This document shows positions 34,896 through 44,273 of a stretch of DNA of 64,000 nucleotides, piece by piece. This stretch comes from Azospirillum sp. TSH64 (GTDB lineage Bacteria; Pseudomonadota; Alphaproteobacteria; Azospirillales; Azospirillaceae). The translations under genes and the position numbers were made by a program. The stretch lies in assembly GCF_003116035.1 (NCBI RefSeq), contig NZ_LGQW01000015.1:330763-394762 (forward strand). Reading direction: 5' to 3'. Under the pieces are notes generated by a model. It saw nothing but the letters and a program-made list of their open reading frames with translations, had not been told where the DNA came from and searched no databases. Numbering within the stretch: the first letter of the stretch is position 1; each line of letters opens with the position of its first letter.

Positions 34896-35576
34896 ATGCC
34901 GACGATCACGATGCCGGAGCTTCAGTTCGGCGAGGTCTTCGCCAACATCGACCTGCTTCTCGAAGCCTGCGGCCTGACGCTGGCGCTGTGGGCGGTGGCG
35001 CTCGCCGCCGGCCTGTCCGGCGGCCTGCTCGTCGGTCTCGCCCGCCTCTCGCCGCGGCGCTGGATCGCCTGGCCGGCGCGCGGCTATGTCGAGCTGTTCC
35101 GCAACACCCCGGTCCTGGTCCAACTCATCTGGTTCTACTACGCGCTGCCGGTGGTGAGCGGCATCCAACTGCCGGCCTTCGCAGCCGCGGCACTGGCCCT
35201 GAGCCTGAACGCGTCGGCCTATTGCGCCGAGATCTACCGCGGCGGAATCCAGTCGGTTGCGGCTGGGCAGTGGGAGGCGGGGCGGGCGCTCGGCATGGGG
35301 CGGCTGCGGCTGCTGCGCCGCATCATCCTGCCGCTGGCGGTGCGGCGCATGGTTCCGGCCTTCACCAACCGCGCGGTCGAACTCGCCAAGAACACCTCGG
35401 TCGCCTCGATCATCACCGTGCACGAGCTGATGTACACCGCAAGGCTGTTCAGCAGCCAGAACTACATTCCCATGGAAACCTTCACCGTCGTGGCCATGAT
35501 CTATTTCCTGCTGATCTACCCCTTCACGCTGGCATCCTACGCGCTGGAACGGCACTTCGCGGCGGGACGGGCATGA
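34896..35576 (+). CDS. Polar amino-acid ABC transporter permease 2
   Basis: This 226-residue partner permease has ELFRNTPVLVQLIWFYYALP and the coupling loop EAGRALGMGRLRLLRRIILPLAVRRMVPAF. The ATG at 34896 has GGGAG 10 nt upstream; a GTG at 34890 overlapping the previous stop is the alternative. It overlaps the ATPase gene by 4 bp. Confidence 0.9.
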   Translation: MPTITMPELQFGEVFANIDLLLEACGLTLALWAVALAAGLSGGLLVGLARLSPRRWIAWPARGYVELFRNTPVLVQLIWFYYALPVVSGIQLPAFAAAALALSLNASAYCAEIYRGGIQSVAAGQWEAGRALGMGRLRLLRRIILPLAVRRMVPAFTNRAVELAKNTSVASIITVHELMYTARLFSSQNYIPMETFTVVAMIYFLLIYPFTLASYALERHFAAGRA

Positions 35577-36355
35577 CCGTGGCCGGCGACGTCGTGTTGC
35601 AGGTCGAGGACCTGCACAAGAGCTTCGGCTCCACCGAGGTGCTGAAGGGCATCGACCTGTCGGTCCGCCGGGGCGAGCGCATCGCGATCCTCGGTTCCAG
35701 CGGGTCGGGCAAGAGCACGCTTCTGCGCTGCATGAACGTGCTGGAGATGCCGACCAGGGGGCGCCTGATCCTCGACGGCGAGGCGGTGGGCAAGCCGGCG
35801 GCCGGCGGCGCCACCCGCTACCGCGAGGCCGAGCTGAACCGCCTGCGGGCGCGGGTCGGCATGGTGTTCCAGCAGTTCAACCTGTTCCCGCACATGACCG
35901 CGCTGGAGAATGTGATGGAGGGGCCACTGTCGGTGCTCGGCCGGCCGAAGGCCGAGGCGCGGCGGACGGCGCAGCGGCATCTGGAACGCGTCGGCCTCGG
36001 CGGCAAGGCCGACGCCCATCCGGCCCGCCTGTCCGGCGGCCAGCAGCAGCGCGTCGCCATCGCCCGCGCCCTGGCGATGGACCCGGAGGTGCTGTTGTTC
36101 GACGAGCCGACCTCGTCGCTCGATCCGGAGCTGGTGGGGGAGGTGCTCGGCGTCATCAACGACCTGTCGGAGGACGGGCGGACCATGCTGCTGGTGACGC
36201 ATGAGCTGGGCTTCGCCTATCACTTCGCCACCCGCATCCTGTTCCTGCACGAGGGCCGCATCCTGGAGGACGGCCCGCCCGAGCAGGTGCTGAAGTCCCC
36301 GCGCGAGGAGCGCACGCGGCGCTTCCTCGACCGTTTCACCGCCTTCCGGTTCTGA
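35573..36355 (+). CDS. Polar amino-acid ABC transporter ATPase
   Basis: This 260-residue GlnQ/HisP-type ATPase has Walker A GSSGSGKST, Q-loop FQQFNLFPHMTALENV, signature LSGGQQQR and Walker B VLLFDEPTSSLD. The ATG overlaps the permease stop. It completes a standard four-gene importer and is followed 42 bp later by the MmgE/PrpD gene, which may process the substrate. Confidence 0.95.
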   Translation: MTVAGDVVLQVEDLHKSFGSTEVLKGIDLSVRRGERIAILGSSGSGKSTLLRCMNVLEMPTRGRLILDGEAVGKPAAGGATRYREAELNRLRARVGMVFQQFNLFPHMTALENVMEGPLSVLGRPKAEARRTAQRHLERVGLGGKADAHPARLSGGQQQRVAIARALAMDPEVLLFDEPTSSLDPELVGEVLGVINDLSEDGRTMLLVTHELGFAYHFATRILFLHEGRILEDGPPEQVLKSPREERTRRFLDRFTAFRF

Positions 36356-36397
36356 CGGTTCGCCCATGCACCCCGTCTCGACGCCGATGAACACTCC

Positions 36398-37792
36398 ATG
36401 ACCTCGCTGACGCGGCGTCTGGCCGATTTCGCGGCGGGGCTGGAGGTGGCGGACATCCCCGCCGACGTCCTCGCCAAGATCACCCTGCATCTGCTCGACG
36501 CGCTCGGTTGCGGCCTCGCCGGTGCGGACACCGATCTGACCCGGCGCGTGCTGGCCGCCGTGCGGGCGGACTGTGCCGACGGCCCCTGTCCGGTGCCGGG
36601 CATGGGGGTGTCGCTCGCGCCGGCCGGAGCTGCCTTCGTCAATTCCACGGCGATGAACGCGCTCGATCATGACGACGGCTTCGAGGTCGACGGCAAGGGC
36701 ATGGGGCATCCGGGCGCGACGCTGGTCGCCGCCGCGCTGAGCGGCGTGGCCGTGTCCGGTGCCGACGGCGCAACGCTGCTGGCGGCGCTTGCCGCCGCCT
36801 ATGAGATCAACGCCCGCATCATCCTGTCGATCCAGCCGAGCCAGGAGCGGTTCCGGCAGGTCTATGGCGTGTGCCAGCACCAGTCGCTGGCGGCGGCTGC
36901 CGTCTACGGACGCCTTCTCGGGCTTGGTGGCACCGATCTCGCCAATGCATTCGGCTTCGCCGGCACGCTGGCGCCGGTGCCGAGCCTGCGGCGCTACAAT
37001 TGGGATGCCCGCCCGCTGGTGTCCTTCAAGGATTTCAACGCCCCCGCCGCGGAGGCCGGGCTGCGTGCCGTCGGCTACGCCATGGCTGGGCTGGTCGGTG
37101 CCGCCGATGTGCTCGACGGGCCGACCGGGTTCTGGCGGATGATCGGTTCGGACCGCTTCGATCCGGACGTCCTGTGTGATGGGCTGGGAGAGGTCTGGTG
37201 GACACGCCATGCCAGCTTCAAGGCCTATCCGGCCTGCCGCTTGATGCACACGGCGCTGGAATCCTTCGAGATTCTGCGCGACAGCCACGGGCTGGCGGCC
37301 GGTGAGATCGAGCGAATCGAGGTTCTGACCTCCGCCGGTATGGCGCGCGACTTCATGGATGCGGCCCCCGCCACCATGGTCGATGCGCAGTTCAGCCTGC
37401 CTTACTGTCTTGCCTGCCTCGCGCTGGGGCTGCCGCCGGTGGACTGGCATGTCGCCGGAGCCCTCGCCGACGATGACCGCGCGGCTTTGGCCGCCCGCGT
37501 CATCGCGGCCGTCGATCCTGAAATCGACGGGGCGATGGGCGGGGAGACGCGCCGGCCCGCCGGACAGGTGCGGGTGCATGCGCGCGGGCGCTGGTTCGAG
37601 GGGCCGCGGCTGTCCCATCCGCGCGGCTGCCGCGAACGTCCGATGGACGATGCGGCCGTGATCGCGAAGTTCCGCGCCAATGCGGCGCGGGTGCTGGCCG
37701 AACCGGCGGTCGACCGCCTGCAAGCCGCCGTGCTGACCATCGGAACCGCTGGCGACGCCCGCTGCCTCTTCCGGGATGCGGCGGCGGCCTGA
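36398..37792 (+). CDS. MmgE/PrpD family protein
   Basis: This 464-residue protein belongs to the MmgE/PrpD (2-methylcitrate dehydratase-like) family. The family core NALDHDDGFE, HPGATLVAAAL, QHQSLAAAAVYGRLLGL and FKAYPACRLMHTALE is clear. Besides methylcitrate dehydratase, members include aconitate isomerases/decarboxylases and unassigned hydratases. No propionate genes are nearby, so methylcitrate is an unlikely substrate. The genomic link is to the amino-acid importer just upstream; a role on an imported acid is inferred. Confidence 0.85.
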   Translation: MTSLTRRLADFAAGLEVADIPADVLAKITLHLLDALGCGLAGADTDLTRRVLAAVRADCADGPCPVPGMGVSLAPAGAAFVNSTAMNALDHDDGFEVDGKGMGHPGATLVAAALSGVAVSGADGATLLAALAAAYEINARIILSIQPSQERFRQVYGVCQHQSLAAAAVYGRLLGLGGTDLANAFGFAGTLAPVPSLRRYNWDARPLVSFKDFNAPAAEAGLRAVGYAMAGLVGAADVLDGPTGFWRMIGSDRFDPDVLCDGLGEVWWTRHASFKAYPACRLMHTALESFEILRDSHGLAAGEIERIEVLTSAGMARDFMDAAPATMVDAQFSLPYCLACLALGLPPVDWHVAGALADDDRAALAARVIAAVDPEIDGAMGGETRRPAGQVRVHARGRWFEGPRLSHPRGCRERPMDDAAVIAKFRANAARVLAEPAVDRLQAAVLTIGTAGDARCLFRDAAAA

Positions 37793-37857
37793 GCATCCGG
37801 ACGATCCCCGGTGGCCGCCGCCGCACCGATCCTGTCCCGTCGGCTCAACTCCTGCTG

Positions 37858-39135
37858 TCAACTCCAGGCATGGAGCGGCGGGTTGACGCCGTTCAGGGCA
37901 TGGTTGCCGAGGATGGCGTATTTCCAGCGCACCGGGTCGTGCAGCGTGTGGGTGCGGGCGTTGCGCCAGTGTCGGTCGAAGTTATGCTCGGCCAGGACGG
38001 AGCGGGTGCCGGCCAGTTCGAACAGGGTGCTGCTCGCCTCCAGCGCGATTTCGGTGCTGAGGATCTTGGCCTCCGCCACCGCCAGTTGGGCCCGGGCGAC
38101 GGTTTCGGCGCCGGGGGCGGCGACGGCGGCATCCACCGCGAGGCCAGCCTTTTCCTGCAAGGCTTCGGCGGCGTGCAGCCGCAGGGTCAGGCGACCGACC
38201 GCCTGGATGGTGTAGGGATCGTCGGACGCCCGGTCCTGCCCGCTGTCCACCCAGGGACGGCTGCGGCTGCGCACGAATTCCAGCGTGTCGCGGATCGCCG
38301 CCTCGGCGATGCCGTTGTCGACCGCGACCTGGATGATCTGGAAGATGGCGCCGTCGGCGGTCGGCACCTCATAGCCCTTGTAGCCGGGCACCAGATGGCT
38401 CTTCGGCACCCTCACCTTGTCGAGGATCACCGTGCCGCTGGCCGTGGTGCGCTGGCCGAAGCCCGACCAGTCGTCGATCACCGTCAGGCCAGGGGCGTTG
38501 CGGTCGGCGATGGCGTACCAGGCACGGCCCTGGTCGTCCACCGCGACAATGGGAACCAGATGGGCGAGCAGGGCGCCGGTCGAGTAGAATTTGCGGCCGG
38601 TCACCAGCACATGGTCGCCCTCGTCGGTGAAGCTGGTGGCGAAGTCGGCGGCGCGCTTGGTGCCGAATTCGGAAAAGGCGTTGCCGAAGCGGATGCCCTT
38701 CAGCACCTCGCCGAACAGCAGGCGCTGCTGCGCCTCGTCCGAGACGGTGCGGATGGCGGCGACCACGCCCAGATGGTTCTGCGAGATCTGCGACAGCGAG
38801 GGGTCGGCCGCCGCCACGATCTGCACCACCCTGGCCAACGTCGCGTAGGAGACCTCCGGCCCGCCGAACGCCTTCGGCACGTTGATCGACCACAGGCCGC
38901 TCTGCGAGAAGGCGTCCAGTTCGGCCACCGGCAGGATGCGCTCTCGGTCGCGCTTCGACGCGCTGTCGGCGACCTTGCGGGCCAGCGCCTCCGCCACCGC
39001 GATGGCTTCGGCGTCGTCCTTGATGACGTGGGCGGGCTTGGCGGGGCGCGGCAGGCCGGGCACGCCTTGCGGCGCGGGATCGGCGGTTTTGCTGTCGGAG
39101 GTTTTGGGGGCTGTGTCGAGAACGGCAGTGCTCAT
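37858..39135 (-). CDS. sfnB: SfnB-family sulfur acquisition flavoprotein
   Basis: This is a 425-residue acyl-CoA-dehydrogenase-fold flavoprotein of the SfnB type. Features include VIKDDAEAIAVAEALARKVA, WSINVPKAFGGPEVSYATLARV, ADPSLSQISQNHLGVV, FYSTGALLAHLVP and the C-terminal FDRHWRNARTHTLHDPVRWKY. SfnB proteins accompany SfnG and are thought to be monooxygenase-like enzymes in use of dimethylsulfone and related compounds. It is the last gene of a long leftward operon starting with msuE, 36 bp after livF. Confidence 0.92.
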   Translation of the reverse strand: MSTAVLDTAPKTSDSKTADPAPQGVPGLPRPAKPAHVIKDDAEAIAVAEALARKVADSASKRDRERILPVAELDAFSQSGLWSINVPKAFGGPEVSYATLARVVQIVAAADPSLSQISQNHLGVVAAIRTVSDEAQQRLLFGEVLKGIRFGNAFSEFGTKRAADFATSFTDEGDHVLVTGRKFYSTGALLAHLVPIVAVDDQGRAWYAIADRNAPGLTVIDDWSGFGQRTTASGTVILDKVRVPKSHLVPGYKGYEVPTADGAIFQIIQVAVDNGIAEAAIRDTLEFVRSRSRPWVDSGQDRASDDPYTIQAVGRLTLRLHAAEALQEKAGLAVDAAVAAPGAETVARAQLAVAEAKILSTEIALEASSTLFELAGTRSVLAEHNFDRHWRNARTHTLHDPVRWKYAILGNHALNGVNPPLHAWS

Positions 39136-39171
39136 CGTCTCGTATCCTTTATCGGTTTCGGGTTGGTCCGC

Positions 39172-39963
39172 TCAGGCAGCGGTAGGGGTGGTTGCGGCGG
39201 CGGCGGGACTGCCGACACCGAAGCCCAGATAGAAGGCCTTGATGTCGTCGCGGTCGCGCAGGTCGGCGGCGGAGCCGTCCAGCACGGTGCGGCCGGTCTC
39301 CAGCACGCTGGCGCGGTCGGCATGGCGCAGGGCGACGGTGGAGTTCTGTTCGGCCACCAGAATCGACAGCCCCTCCTCGCGGTTCAGGCGCTTCAGCGCG
39401 GCGAAGATGCCTTCGACCACCAGCGGGGCGAGGCCCATCGACGGCTCGTCCAGCACCAGCAGGCGGGGCCGCGCCATCAGCGCCCGGCCGATGGCCGTCA
39501 TCTGCTGCTCCCCGCCGGAGGTCAGGCCGGCGGGGGTCTTGCGCCTCTCGCGCAGCCGGGGGAACAGGGCGTAGATGCGCTCCAACTCGGAGCGCAGGGC
39601 GGTGCTGCCCAGGCCCCGCACCTGACCGCCGACAATCAGATTGTCCTCGACGGTCAGGGAGCGGAAGCAATGCCGGTCCTCCAGCACCTGCACCAGCCCG
39701 GCGCGCACCAGCTCGGCCGGGCTGCGGCGGGTGGCGTCCTCACCGTCATAGACGATGCTGCCGGCGGCGATCTGGCCGCGCTCCGCCGGCAGCAGGCCGG
39801 ACAACGCCTTCAGGGCGGTGGTCTTGCCGGCCCCGTTGGCGCCGAGCAGGACGACGATCTCCCCTGTCCGCACGGTCAGGCTGACGCCCGACAGCGCACG
39901 GATGGCGTGGTTGTAGGTCGCCTCGACCCCGTCCAGCGACAGCAGCACCTCGTTGATCGTCAT
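39172..39963 (-). CDS. livF: Branched-chain-type ABC transporter ATPase (LivF-like)
   Basis: This 263-residue LivF-type ATPase has Walker A GANGAGKTT, a signature reading TSGGEQQM and Walker B LLVLDEPSMGLAP. The EDRHCFRSLTVEDNL segment replaces the more common EGRRIFP form. It lies in the sulfone operon between the binding protein gene and sfnB, so the substrate is likely a sulfur compound rather than leucine. Confidence 0.92.
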   Translation of the reverse strand: MTINEVLLSLDGVEATYNHAIRALSGVSLTVRTGEIVVLLGANGAGKTTALKALSGLLPAERGQIAAGSIVYDGEDATRRSPAELVRAGLVQVLEDRHCFRSLTVEDNLIVGGQVRGLGSTALRSELERIYALFPRLRERRKTPAGLTSGGEQQMTAIGRALMARPRLLVLDEPSMGLAPLVVEGIFAALKRLNREEGLSILVAEQNSTVALRHADRASVLETGRTVLDGSAADLRDRDDIKAFYLGFGVGSPAAAATTPTAA

Positions 39964-39989
39964 GGTGGCGGAACTCCTCCGGGCTGCGG

Positions 39990-41351
39990 TCAGTTGCTCG
40001 CGTCTTCGGCGGCGGGGTCGCGGACCTGGAGGCCGTGCTCGGCGGCGTAGGTCAGCGACGACTTCTCAATGATCGGGCGCAGCAGGGCCCAGTCCGGGGC
40101 GATCCAGTCGGACACCACCTTCCACTTGGCGCCGTCCCACTGCTGGAAGGTCACGCGCCCTTCGCCTTCATGGTTGGCGACGCTGACGTTGATGGAATGG
40201 AACAGGCCCTTGGCGCCCAGCGCCTCGACCCGTGCGGGATCGAGCCGCAGATGCTCGAAGCCCCAGCGCACCTCGTCGCCGGTCAGGGTCCGCTTGCCGA
40301 ACTTGTCCTGGGCGATGCGCACAGCCTCGACGTTCAGGATGCCGTTCACGATGCCGAGATTGTGATAGACGCTGCCGATCCGCTTCTTGTCGTCCAGATT
40401 GCCCTTGCCGGCGCCGTAGACCGTCTTCGCGATCTCCTGCAGCACCGGATAGTCCGCACCCGACGCCTGGGTGGTGATGGCGGTGTAGCCCTTGGCGGCG
40501 TCGCCGGCCGGGATGACGTCCTCTTCGGAGTTGGACCAGACATTGCCGATGATGCGGTCGGCCGGGAAGCCGACCTTCTGCGCGGTCTTCAGCGCCACCG
40601 GATTCATCACGCCCCAGCCGCGCAGCACCACATAGTCGGGCTTGGTCCGGCGGATCGACAGCCATTGCGACTGCTGCTCGTTGCCGGGGTGCGGCACCTC
40701 GACCTGCTCGACCGAGAAGCCGTATTTCTCGGCCAGCAGCTGGTAGATCGGGATGGTCTCCTTGCCGTAGGGCGAGCCGTGGTAGAGCACCACGATCTTC
40801 TTGCCCTTCAGCTTCTCCAGCCCGCCTTCCCGCGTGCCGATGTAGTTCACGATGCCCGAGCTTTCGCTGTACGGGTTCAGCAGCAGCGGGAAGACATATT
40901 TGAAGACGCGGCCGTCGGTGCTGTCGGTGCGGCCGTGGTTGACGGTGATCAGCGGAACCTTGTCGCGCCCCACATCGTCGATCATGGCATAGGCGATGCC
41001 GACCGACAGCGGGTTCCAGGCGGCGACGCCGGGCCGGTTCTTCTGCCGCTTGTAGCATTCGACGCCGCGTTCGACCTCGTACTGGGTCTCGCACTCGTCC
41101 CAGGTCAGCTTGACGCCGTTGACGCCGCCGTCCCGGTTGTTGACCAGCGTCAGATAGTCGATGAAGCCGCCGAAGAAGCCGGTGCCGCCGGCGGCATAGG
41201 GACCGACGCGGTAGCTTTGCAGCGGGAAATACTGCTCGTCGGCCCGTGCCGCGCCGGGCAGCAGGGCGGCGGTGCCGAGCAGCGCGCCGAGCAGGGCGGC
41301 CTTCAGGGACAAGGCTTTCAGGGACAAGGTTCGGGTGTTAGGACGCGACAT
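39990..41351 (-). CDS. Branched-chain-type ABC transporter binding protein, sulfur operon
   Basis: This 453-residue periplasmic binding protein has a signal peptide (LSLKALSLKAALLGALLGTAALLPGAARA) that holds a short in-frame repeat SLKALSLKA. The mature protein is of the LivK/amide-binding fold, with YPLQSYRVGPYAAGGTGFFGGFIDYLTLVN and KLKGKKIVVLYHGSPYGKETIP. It is longer than typical LivK (about 370). Its place between the liv permeases and livF, in an operon headed by msuE-sfnG, suggests that it binds dimethylsulfone or another organosulfur compound. Confidence 0.85.
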   Translation of the reverse strand: MSRPNTRTLSLKALSLKAALLGALLGTAALLPGAARADEQYFPLQSYRVGPYAAGGTGFFGGFIDYLTLVNNRDGGVNGVKLTWDECETQYEVERGVECYKRQKNRPGVAAWNPLSVGIAYAMIDDVGRDKVPLITVNHGRTDSTDGRVFKYVFPLLLNPYSESSGIVNYIGTREGGLEKLKGKKIVVLYHGSPYGKETIPIYQLLAEKYGFSVEQVEVPHPGNEQQSQWLSIRRTKPDYVVLRGWGVMNPVALKTAQKVGFPADRIIGNVWSNSEEDVIPAGDAAKGYTAITTQASGADYPVLQEIAKTVYGAGKGNLDDKKRIGSVYHNLGIVNGILNVEAVRIAQDKFGKRTLTGDEVRWGFEHLRLDPARVEALGAKGLFHSINVSVANHEGEGRVTFQQWDGAKWKVVSDWIAPDWALLRPIIEKSSLTYAAEHGLQVRDPAAEDASN

Positions 41352-41417
41352 CTGGTGTGTCTCCGTTGGAAAGGGCGGTTTTTGAAAAGGGGCGGGATGC
41401 CCCGGTTTTTTTTGCGG

Positions 41418-42473
41418 TCAGCCGGCCCGGCGGAAGCGTCCGGCGATCCGGCTCCAGGCCCGGTCGAGCAGGGCGGTCAGGCCGGCCGGTTCGGCGATCA
41501 GGAAGGTCACGATCAGCAGGCCGAGCACGATGCGCTGGCTCATCTCCAGCACGCCGCTGTCGAACAGCCCGCCCAGCAGCGCCTCGCCCAGTCGGGACAG
41601 CAGCAGCGGGAAGACGACGATCAGCGCCGCCCCCAGGAAGGCCCCGCGCAGCGAGGCAAGCCCGCCGATGATGACGATGAACAGGATTTGAAAGGAGCGG
41701 TCGAGGTTGAAGCCGGCCGGCTCCACCGTGCGCAGATAGGCGAAGGCCCACAGCACGCCGGCGACGCCGATGATGAAGGAGGAGACGGCGAAGGCCAGCA
41801 GCTTGACCCGCAGCACCGGGATGCCGATCACCCGTGCTGCCGTCTCGTGGTCGCGCAGGGCCACCAGCGCGCGGCCGGTCGGGCTTTCCACCAGCCGCCA
41901 CACCGCCAGCGTCACCGCCGTCACCACGCCGAGCGCGAACAGATAGCGGCCGGCGGAGCTGTCGAGCGGCAGGCCGGCAACCGACAGCGGCGGCACGGTG
42001 ACGATGCCCGACGGGCTGTCGTTGGAGAACCAGCCGACCTTGTTGAACACCCACTGCACGAAGAACTGGGCGGCCAGCGTCGAGACGGCGAGGTAGAAGC
42101 CGCGCAGCCGCAGGCTGGGCAGGCCGAACAGCAGCCCGACCGCGGCGGCGACCAGCCCGGCCAGCAGGATGTCGACCAGGAAGGGCAGGCCCGGCAGGCG
42201 GAGCGCCAGATTGTAGGCGGCATAGGCGCCGACCGCCATGAAGGCCGACGATCCCAGCGACACCTGCCCGGCATAGCCGATCAGGATGTTCAGCCCCAGC
42301 CCGGCCAGTGCCAGCGCCAGGAAGGGCGTCAGGATGGCGTCGAACAGATATTCGCTGGCGACCAGCGGCAGGACGCCGTAGGCGACGATCAGCAGGGCAC
42401 CGATGCCGAACGGGGCGGGGGAGAGGCGGCGCACCGTGGCGGTTCCGGCCTTCTCAAGCGCGAGATCGGTCAT
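41418..42473 (-). CDS. livM: Branched-chain-type ABC transporter permease (LivM-like)
   Basis: This 351-residue LivM-type permease shows GLNILIGYAGQVSLGSSAFMAVGAYAAY, the coupling stretch ALVALRDHETAARVIGIPVLRVKLLAF and GLASLRGAFLGAALIVVFPLLL. About nine membrane helices are likely. It starts 3 nt after the livH stop. It forms the translocation channel with LivH. Confidence 0.93.
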   Translation of the reverse strand: MTDLALEKAGTATVRRLSPAPFGIGALLIVAYGVLPLVASEYLFDAILTPFLALALAGLGLNILIGYAGQVSLGSSAFMAVGAYAAYNLALRLPGLPFLVDILLAGLVAAAVGLLFGLPSLRLRGFYLAVSTLAAQFFVQWVFNKVGWFSNDSPSGIVTVPPLSVAGLPLDSSAGRYLFALGVVTAVTLAVWRLVESPTGRALVALRDHETAARVIGIPVLRVKLLAFAVSSFIIGVAGVLWAFAYLRTVEPAGFNLDRSFQILFIVIIGGLASLRGAFLGAALIVVFPLLLSRLGEALLGGLFDSGVLEMSQRIVLGLLIVTFLIAEPAGLTALLDRAWSRIAGRFRRAG

Positions 42474-42476
42474 GGC

Positions 42477-43364
42477 TCAGACCCTTTCCACCGGCTTGGC
42501 GCCGAACAGGCCGGAGGGGCGGATCAGCAGGAAACCGAGGGCGGCGACATAGGCGATCCATCCCTCGATGCCGCCGCCGACGAACGGGCCGACATAGACC
42601 TCCGCCAGCTTCTCCACCGCGCCGACGATCAGGCCGCCGACGATGGCTCCGGAGATGGAATCGAAGCCGCCGAGCACCAGCACCGGCAGCGCCTTCAGCA
42701 CCACCAGCGACAGCGAGAACTGCACGCCCAGCCGCGCTCCCCACAACAGGCCGGCGACCAGCGCCACCACCCCGGCCGCTGTCCACACCGCGGTCCAGAT
42801 GCGGTCCAGGCTCAACCCCACCGCCAGCGCGGCCAGCTGGTCGTCGGCGACGGCGCGGAAGCCGAGACCGATGCGGGTGTAGCGGAAGAACAGGGTCAGC
42901 GCCGCCACCATCGCCCCGGCCACCGCCGCGGCGAACAGGTCGAAGCTGCTGATCAGCACGCCGCCGATCTCCAGCGGCAGGTCGTCGATGCCCAGATCCA
43001 GACCATGCACCTGGGTGCCCCACAGCAGCTGTGCGGCTCCCTCGATGACGTAGGAGACGCCGAGCGTCGCCATGAACAGGGTGATCGGCGGCTGGTTGAC
43101 CAGCGGGCGCAGCACCGTGCGCTCGATCAGCGCGCCGATGGCGGTCATCGCCGCCAGCGTCAGCAGGATCGCCGCCCAGATGGGCAGTCCGCGTTCCGTC
43201 AGGCTGACGAAGGTCAGCGCCGCGAACAGCAGCAGCGCGCCCTGGGCGAAGTTCAGCACGCCGCTGGTCTTGTAGATCAGGACGAAGCCGATGGCGACCA
43301 GGGAGTACATCACCCCCGACAGCAGGCCGCCGACCAGCACCTCGGTGAAGAATTGCCACTCCAT
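42477..43364 (-). CDS. livH: Branched-chain-type ABC transporter permease (LivH-like)
   Basis: This 295-residue LivH-type permease has MYSLVAIGFVLIYKTSGVLNFAQGAL, AVADDQLAALAVGLSLDRIW and VLVLGGFDSISGAIVGGLIVG. It begins 3 nt after livG ends. The tight packing livG-livH-livM is normal for this transporter class; here it is embedded in sulfur genes. Confidence 0.93.
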   Translation of the reverse strand: MEWQFFTEVLVGGLLSGVMYSLVAIGFVLIYKTSGVLNFAQGALLLFAALTFVSLTERGLPIWAAILLTLAAMTAIGALIERTVLRPLVNQPPITLFMATLGVSYVIEGAAQLLWGTQVHGLDLGIDDLPLEIGGVLISSFDLFAAAVAGAMVAALTLFFRYTRIGLGFRAVADDQLAALAVGLSLDRIWTAVWTAAGVVALVAGLLWGARLGVQFSLSLVVLKALPVLVLGGFDSISGAIVGGLIVGAVEKLAEVYVGPFVGGGIEGWIAYVAALGFLLIRPSGLFGAKPVERV

Positions 43365-43367
43365 GGC

Positions 43368-44207
43368 TCAGATGCCCTCTCCGGCTTCGAGGTCGTGGGC
43401 GACGCCGAGATAGGCGTCGATCACCACCGGGTCGTTGCGGATCTGATCGGGTGTGCCGTCGGCGATCAGCCGGCCGTAATCCAGCACGGCGATGCGGTCC
43501 GACAGCCCCATCACGACGCCGACGTCATGTTCGATCAGCACGATGGTGGTGCCGAGATCGTCGCGGGCGGCGCGGATGTGGCCGCTGAGATCCCGCTTCT
43601 CGGTCAGGGTCATACCGGCCATCGGCTCGTCCAGCAGCAGCAGGCGGGGCCGCGCCACCAGGGCGCGGGCAAGCTCGACCCGCTTCTGCATCCCGTAGGG
43701 CAGGGTGCCGGCGGGCCGGTCGCGGACACCGTCGAGATGCAGGAAGGCCAGCAGTTCCTCCGCCTTGGCCTGGGCCTCCGCCCGTTCCCGCCGGGCGGCC
43801 GGCAGGCCGATGACCTGGGCCAGCACCCCGGCGCGCAGCCGGTGCGACAGGCCGGCGGCGACGTTGTCCAGCACCGACAGCCCCTTGAACAGCGCCAGAT
43901 TCTGGAAGCTGCGGGACACGCCGAGCTTCGCCAGCCGGTCGGTCGGCACGGCAGCGAAGCTGTGCCCGCCGAGCCAGACCCGGCCGCGGTCGGGCCGGTA
44001 CAGCCCGCTGACGACGTTGAGCAGCGAGCTTTTGCCGGCGCCGTTCGGACCGATGACCGCCCGGATTTCCCCCGGCGCGACGGCGAAGGAGATGTCGCTC
44101 AGCGCCGTGACGCCGCCGAAGGACAGCGACAGCGCCTCCACCGCCAGGGCGGACGGAACGCTCCCCGCCGCGGGCGAGACAAAGGGTTCGGAAAGGACGG
44201 CCGGCAT
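43368..44207 (-). CDS. livG: Branched-chain-type ABC transporter ATPase (LivG-like)
   Basis: This 279-residue LivG-type ATPase has Walker A GPNGAGKSS, a loosened signature region LPYGMQKRVELARAL and Walker B LLLLDEPMAGMT. The VSRSFQNLALFKGLSVLDNV Q-loop segment is typical. It lies 66 bp after sfnG and reads in the same direction, which supports a single operon with the monooxygenase. Confidence 0.93.
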   Translation of the reverse strand: MPAVLSEPFVSPAAGSVPSALAVEALSLSFGGVTALSDISFAVAPGEIRAVIGPNGAGKSSLLNVVSGLYRPDRGRVWLGGHSFAAVPTDRLAKLGVSRSFQNLALFKGLSVLDNVAAGLSHRLRAGVLAQVIGLPAARRERAEAQAKAEELLAFLHLDGVRDRPAGTLPYGMQKRVELARALVARPRLLLLDEPMAGMTLTEKRDLSGHIRAARDDLGTTIVLIEHDVGVVMGLSDRIAVLDYGRLIADGTPDQIRNDPVVIDAYLGVAHDLEAGEGI

Positions 44208-44273
44208 GGGCGCGCTCCGCTGAAGACCTCGGGTTATGGGGCGAGGGAGGTGGGCCTCCCCCGCGGGACTTGC